From: an uncultured Clostridia bacterium
GTDB lineage: Bacteria > Bacillota_A > Clostridia > Oscillospirales > Oscillospiraceae
Direction of reading: 5' to 3'
DNA: 8,308 bases
NCBI GenBank assembly: GCA_947167435.1
Contig: CAMVIC010000062.1
Coordinates: 1-8,308 of the forward strand
Made by a program: the position numbers and the translations under genes. Under the pieces are notes generated by a model. It saw nothing but the letters and a program-made list of their open reading frames with translations. It did not search any database and was not told the DNA's origin. Within the stretch, counting starts at the first letter, position 1; each line of letters opens with the position of its first letter. Shown in pieces: positions 6,382 through 8,308 of the stretch.

Positions 6382-7667
6382 TGGAGGAGGCCAACCGCTG
6401 CCTGGGCTGCAAGAAGCCGCGCTGCCGGGAGGGCTGCCCGATCCATACCAACATCCCCGAGGTCATCCGGCTGCTAAAAGACGGAAAGCTCAACGACGCC
6501 GGGTGGATGCTCTTTGAAAACAATCCGCTCACCACGGTGTGCAGCATCGTCTGCGACCACGAGCACCAATGCGAGGGACACTGCGTGCGCGGCATCAAGG
6601 ATACGCCGGTGCATTTTTCGGTTATTGAGAATTACATTTCCACGACCTACGCCCACCAGATGGTCAAGGGTCCTGCGCCCTCGAACGGGCGCAGGGTGGC
6701 CATCATCGGGGCTGGGCCTTCCGGACTTACTATTGCGGTGATCCTGGCCCGCTACGGCTATCAGGTCACGATCTTTGACAGCAAAGACAAAATCGGCGGC
6801 GTCATGCGCTACGGCATCCCGGATTTTCGCCTTCCCGATGCGGTGCTGGATGATTTTGCCTACCGTCACCTGGAGCTCAAAGGGATCCGCTTCCGCCCCA
6901 ACACCACCATCGGCGGCGCGATCAACCTGGACGACCTGTTCCGCGACGGCTATCAGAGCATTTTTGTCGGCGCCGGACTCTGGCGGCCGAAAACGCTGCA
7001 TATCAAGGGCGAGACGCTTGGGCACGTTGCCTTTGCCATCAATTATCTGGCCTCTCCCTCGGCCTTCCGCCTGGGAGAACAGGTGATCGTGATCGGCTCG
7101 GGCAACTCCGCCATGGACTGCGCCCGCACGGCAATCCGCCAGGGGGCGCGCAACGTCACCGTATTCAATCGCCGTGACAAAATCGCTGCAAGCCAGTATG
7201 AATCCAGCTATGCCAGGCTCGAGGGCGTGGAGTTCGTGATGATGAAGAACCCTGTTGAGATCCGCGACGACGGCGTTGTCTTCGCAGACAACGAATTTGA
7301 TGAGGACGGAAAGCTCCGCGCCGTCCCCGGCTCGGAAAAGCTCTACCCCTGCACAGGCGTCATCGTAGCGGTCAGTCAGGAATTGGAAAGCAACATCATC
7401 AATACCGCCAAAGGGCTTGAGCGGGGGCGCAGCGGCATCATCGCCGTGGATGAGGACGGTCACACCTCCCGTCCCGGCGTATTCGCGGCGGGCGATATCG
7501 CCCACGGCGCCCGCACGGTAGTCGAGGCGGTAGCCGCCGGCAAGCGCGTGGCAGAGAGCATGCACGCCTACATGCAATCCCTGCCCTTGCCTCAGACGAG
7601 CGACTATCCCGATGTGCCGACTGCCGAAACCATCAGCGCCTCCGCCCAGGCCGAGCAGTTGCTGTGA
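6366..7667 (+). CDS. Orphan GltD-like Fe-S/FAD NAD(P)H oxidoreductase (glutamate synthase small-subunit family)
   Basis: Codes for 433 residues, close to the 450-490 of GltD proteins. The N-terminal Fer4_20-type domain has eight cysteines as two clusters: C12-x2-C15-x4-C20-x3-C24 and C59-x3-C63-x5-C69-x3-C73. Then come an FAD-binding GAGPSGL (115-121), an NAD(P)H-binding GSGNSAMD (244-251) and the closing FAD motif GVFAAGDIAHGARTVVEA (371-388). Such proteins carry electrons from NAD(P)H through FAD to iron-sulfur clusters and usually onward to a catalytic partner. No glutamate synthase large subunit is nearby, and a sugar-acid operon is not the usual place for ammonia assimilation, so the role here is unknown; supplying or removing reducing power in the pathway is a guess. 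The start at 6366 follows AGGAGG (6353-6358) by 7 nt and overlaps the glycerate kinase end by 16 bp, indicating translational coupling. Confidence 0.88.
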   Translation: MALHVMEEANRCLGCKKPRCREGCPIHTNIPEVIRLLKDGKLNDAGWMLFENNPLTTVCSIVCDHEHQCEGHCVRGIKDTPVHFSVIENYISTTYAHQMVKGPAPSNGRRVAIIGAGPSGLTIAVILARYGYQVTIFDSKDKIGGVMRYGIPDFRLPDAVLDDFAYRHLELKGIRFRPNTTIGGAINLDDLFRDGYQSIFVGAGLWRPKTLHIKGETLGHVAFAINYLASPSAFRLGEQVIVIGSGNSAMDCARTAIRQGARNVTVFNRRDKIAASQYESSYARLEGVEFVMMKNPVEIRDDGVVFADNEFDEDGKLRAVPGSEKLYPCTGVIVAVSQELESNIINTAKGLERGRSGIIAVDEDGHTSRPGVFAAGDIAHGARTVVEAVAAGKRVAESMHAYMQSLPLPQTSDYPDVPTAETISASAQAEQLL

Positions 7668-7685
7668 GAAGAAAGGAGACCAGAC

Positions 7686-8308
7686 ATGAGACAAATCATC
7701 AACTTCAACGACAACTGGACCTTCCTCAAGCCCGGCGAGACGGCTGCCCCCGTGACGCTGCCCCACACCTGGAACGCCATCGACGGACAAGACGGCGGCA
7801 ACGACTACTGGCGCGGCACCGCCACCTACTCCAAGGCCTTTGCCAAACCGGAGCTGAGAGACGGCGAGCGCTGCTTTATCGAATTTGACGGCGCGGCCAT
7901 GACGGCGGATGTGATCCTCAACGGCAGGCACCTGGCCCACCATGAGGGCGGCTATTCCACCTTCCGGGCCGATCTCACCGATGCGCTCGAAGACGAGAAT
8001 CTGCTGGTGGTGACCGTGGACAACAGCGCCAATGACCGGGTCTATCCCCAGATGGCCGACTTCACCTTCTACGGCGGCCTCTATCGGGACGTGAAGCTGA
8101 TCGTCGTCCCTGCCGAGCACTTTGAACTGCTCAAGGACGGCACACCCGGCATCAAGGTCACGCCGGAGGTACATCTGAAGGAGCGGGAAGCCTATGTCGC
8201 TGTGGAGACCTGGCCTGTCGGCGGCAATGAGGTCTGGCTGGAGATCCCGACAGAGCATGGGAAGGAATTTCGCAAGGTGGAGATCGGTAACGGACACACC
8301 TACACCAA
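7686..8308 (+). CDS. Glycoside hydrolase family 2 enzyme (beta-galactosidase/beta-glucuronidase type), partial
   Basis: This gene starts at ATG 7686, 18 bp after the previous stop, with AAAGGAG (7672-7678) as ribosome site, and runs off the right edge after 207 complete codons. What is visible is the GH2 N-terminal sugar-binding jelly-roll: FNDNWTFLKPG (7-17), VTLPHTWNAIDG (23-34), NDYWRGTATYSKAF (39-52), FDGAAMTADVILNGRHLAHHEGGYS (67-91) and the family hallmark FYGGLYRDV (128-136). From about residue 150 the Ig-like second domain begins. The catalytic barrel with its acid/base and nucleophile glutamates is outside the window, so activity and exact substrate (galactoside, glucuronide, mannoside or other) cannot be judged. 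No signal peptide is present, so the enzyme is probably cytoplasmic and acts on glycosides imported by the GPH symporter. Confidence 0.9.
   Translation, partial: MRQIINFNDNWTFLKPGETAAPVTLPHTWNAIDGQDGGNDYWRGTATYSKAFAKPELRDGERCFIEFDGAAMTADVILNGRHLAHHEGGYSTFRADLTDALEDENLLVVTVDNSANDRVYPQMADFTFYGGLYRDVKLIVVPAEHFELLKDGTPGIKVTPEVHLKEREAYVAVETWPVGGNEVWLEIPTEHGKEFRKVEIGNGHTYT

Noticed and set aside
6474..8297. A 607-codon open frame on the minus strand
   Set aside because: It is antisense to the GltD-like and GH2 genes, whose motifs are unmistakable. Its composition is low-complexity (rich in G, V, A, D, H) and it matches no family; it is a by-product of GC-rich, C-ending codon use.

Overview
The window looks like chromosomal DNA of a GC-rich Firmicute, most likely a gut-type Clostridia (Oscillospiraceae/Ruminococcaceae-like). 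The basis is strong AGGAGG-type ribosome binding sites, GC-rich coding DNA with AT-rich intergenic regions, a YesN-style AraC regulator, and a GPH-family sugar symporter with a long charged tail. The organism call is inference; there is no rRNA or marker gene here. No mobile element, CRISPR array or tRNA was seen.

Layout. (1) 1-799, minus: N-terminal 266 residues of an AEC-family (auxin efflux carrier-like) organic-anion permease, running off the left edge. (2) 800-1005: a divergent promoter region. (3) 1006-2763, plus: a GPH-family sugar/glycoside:cation symporter. (4) 2776-2813: a strong hairpin shared by converging genes. (5) 2816-4033, minus: an AraC-family regulator. (6) 4034-4175: a second divergent promoter region. 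(7) 4176 to the right edge, plus: an operon-like run of tartronate semialdehyde reductase (garR), MOFRL-type glycerate 2-kinase, an orphan GltD-like Fe-S flavoprotein, and a glycoside hydrolase family 2 enzyme cut off at 8308.

Reading it as a system. Carbohydrate or sugar-acid conjugates would be imported by the GPH symporter and cleaved by the GH2 enzyme. Part of the carbon would reach tartronate semialdehyde, be reduced to D-glycerate by GarR, and be phosphorylated to 2-phosphoglycerate for lower glycolysis. The AEC carrier may move a carboxylate substrate or product. The enzymes that would make tartronate semialdehyde (a sugar-acid dehydratase and aldolase, or hydroxypyruvate isomerase) are not in the window. 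The GltD-like protein has no large-subunit partner here.

The most notable non-coding signal is a shared promoter layout in front of the AEC, GPH and garR genes. Each has two CAAA(T/A) half-sites exactly 20 bp apart on the transcribed strand, and each has a -10 box starting exactly 36 bp after the start of the proximal half-site. The GPH and garR copies match at 26 of 38 positions. This is the arrangement expected for an AraC-family activator overlapping the -35 region, and the AraC gene in the middle of the cluster is the obvious candidate. Its own -35 box lies inside the distal half-site of the garR promoter, which suggests autoregulation.
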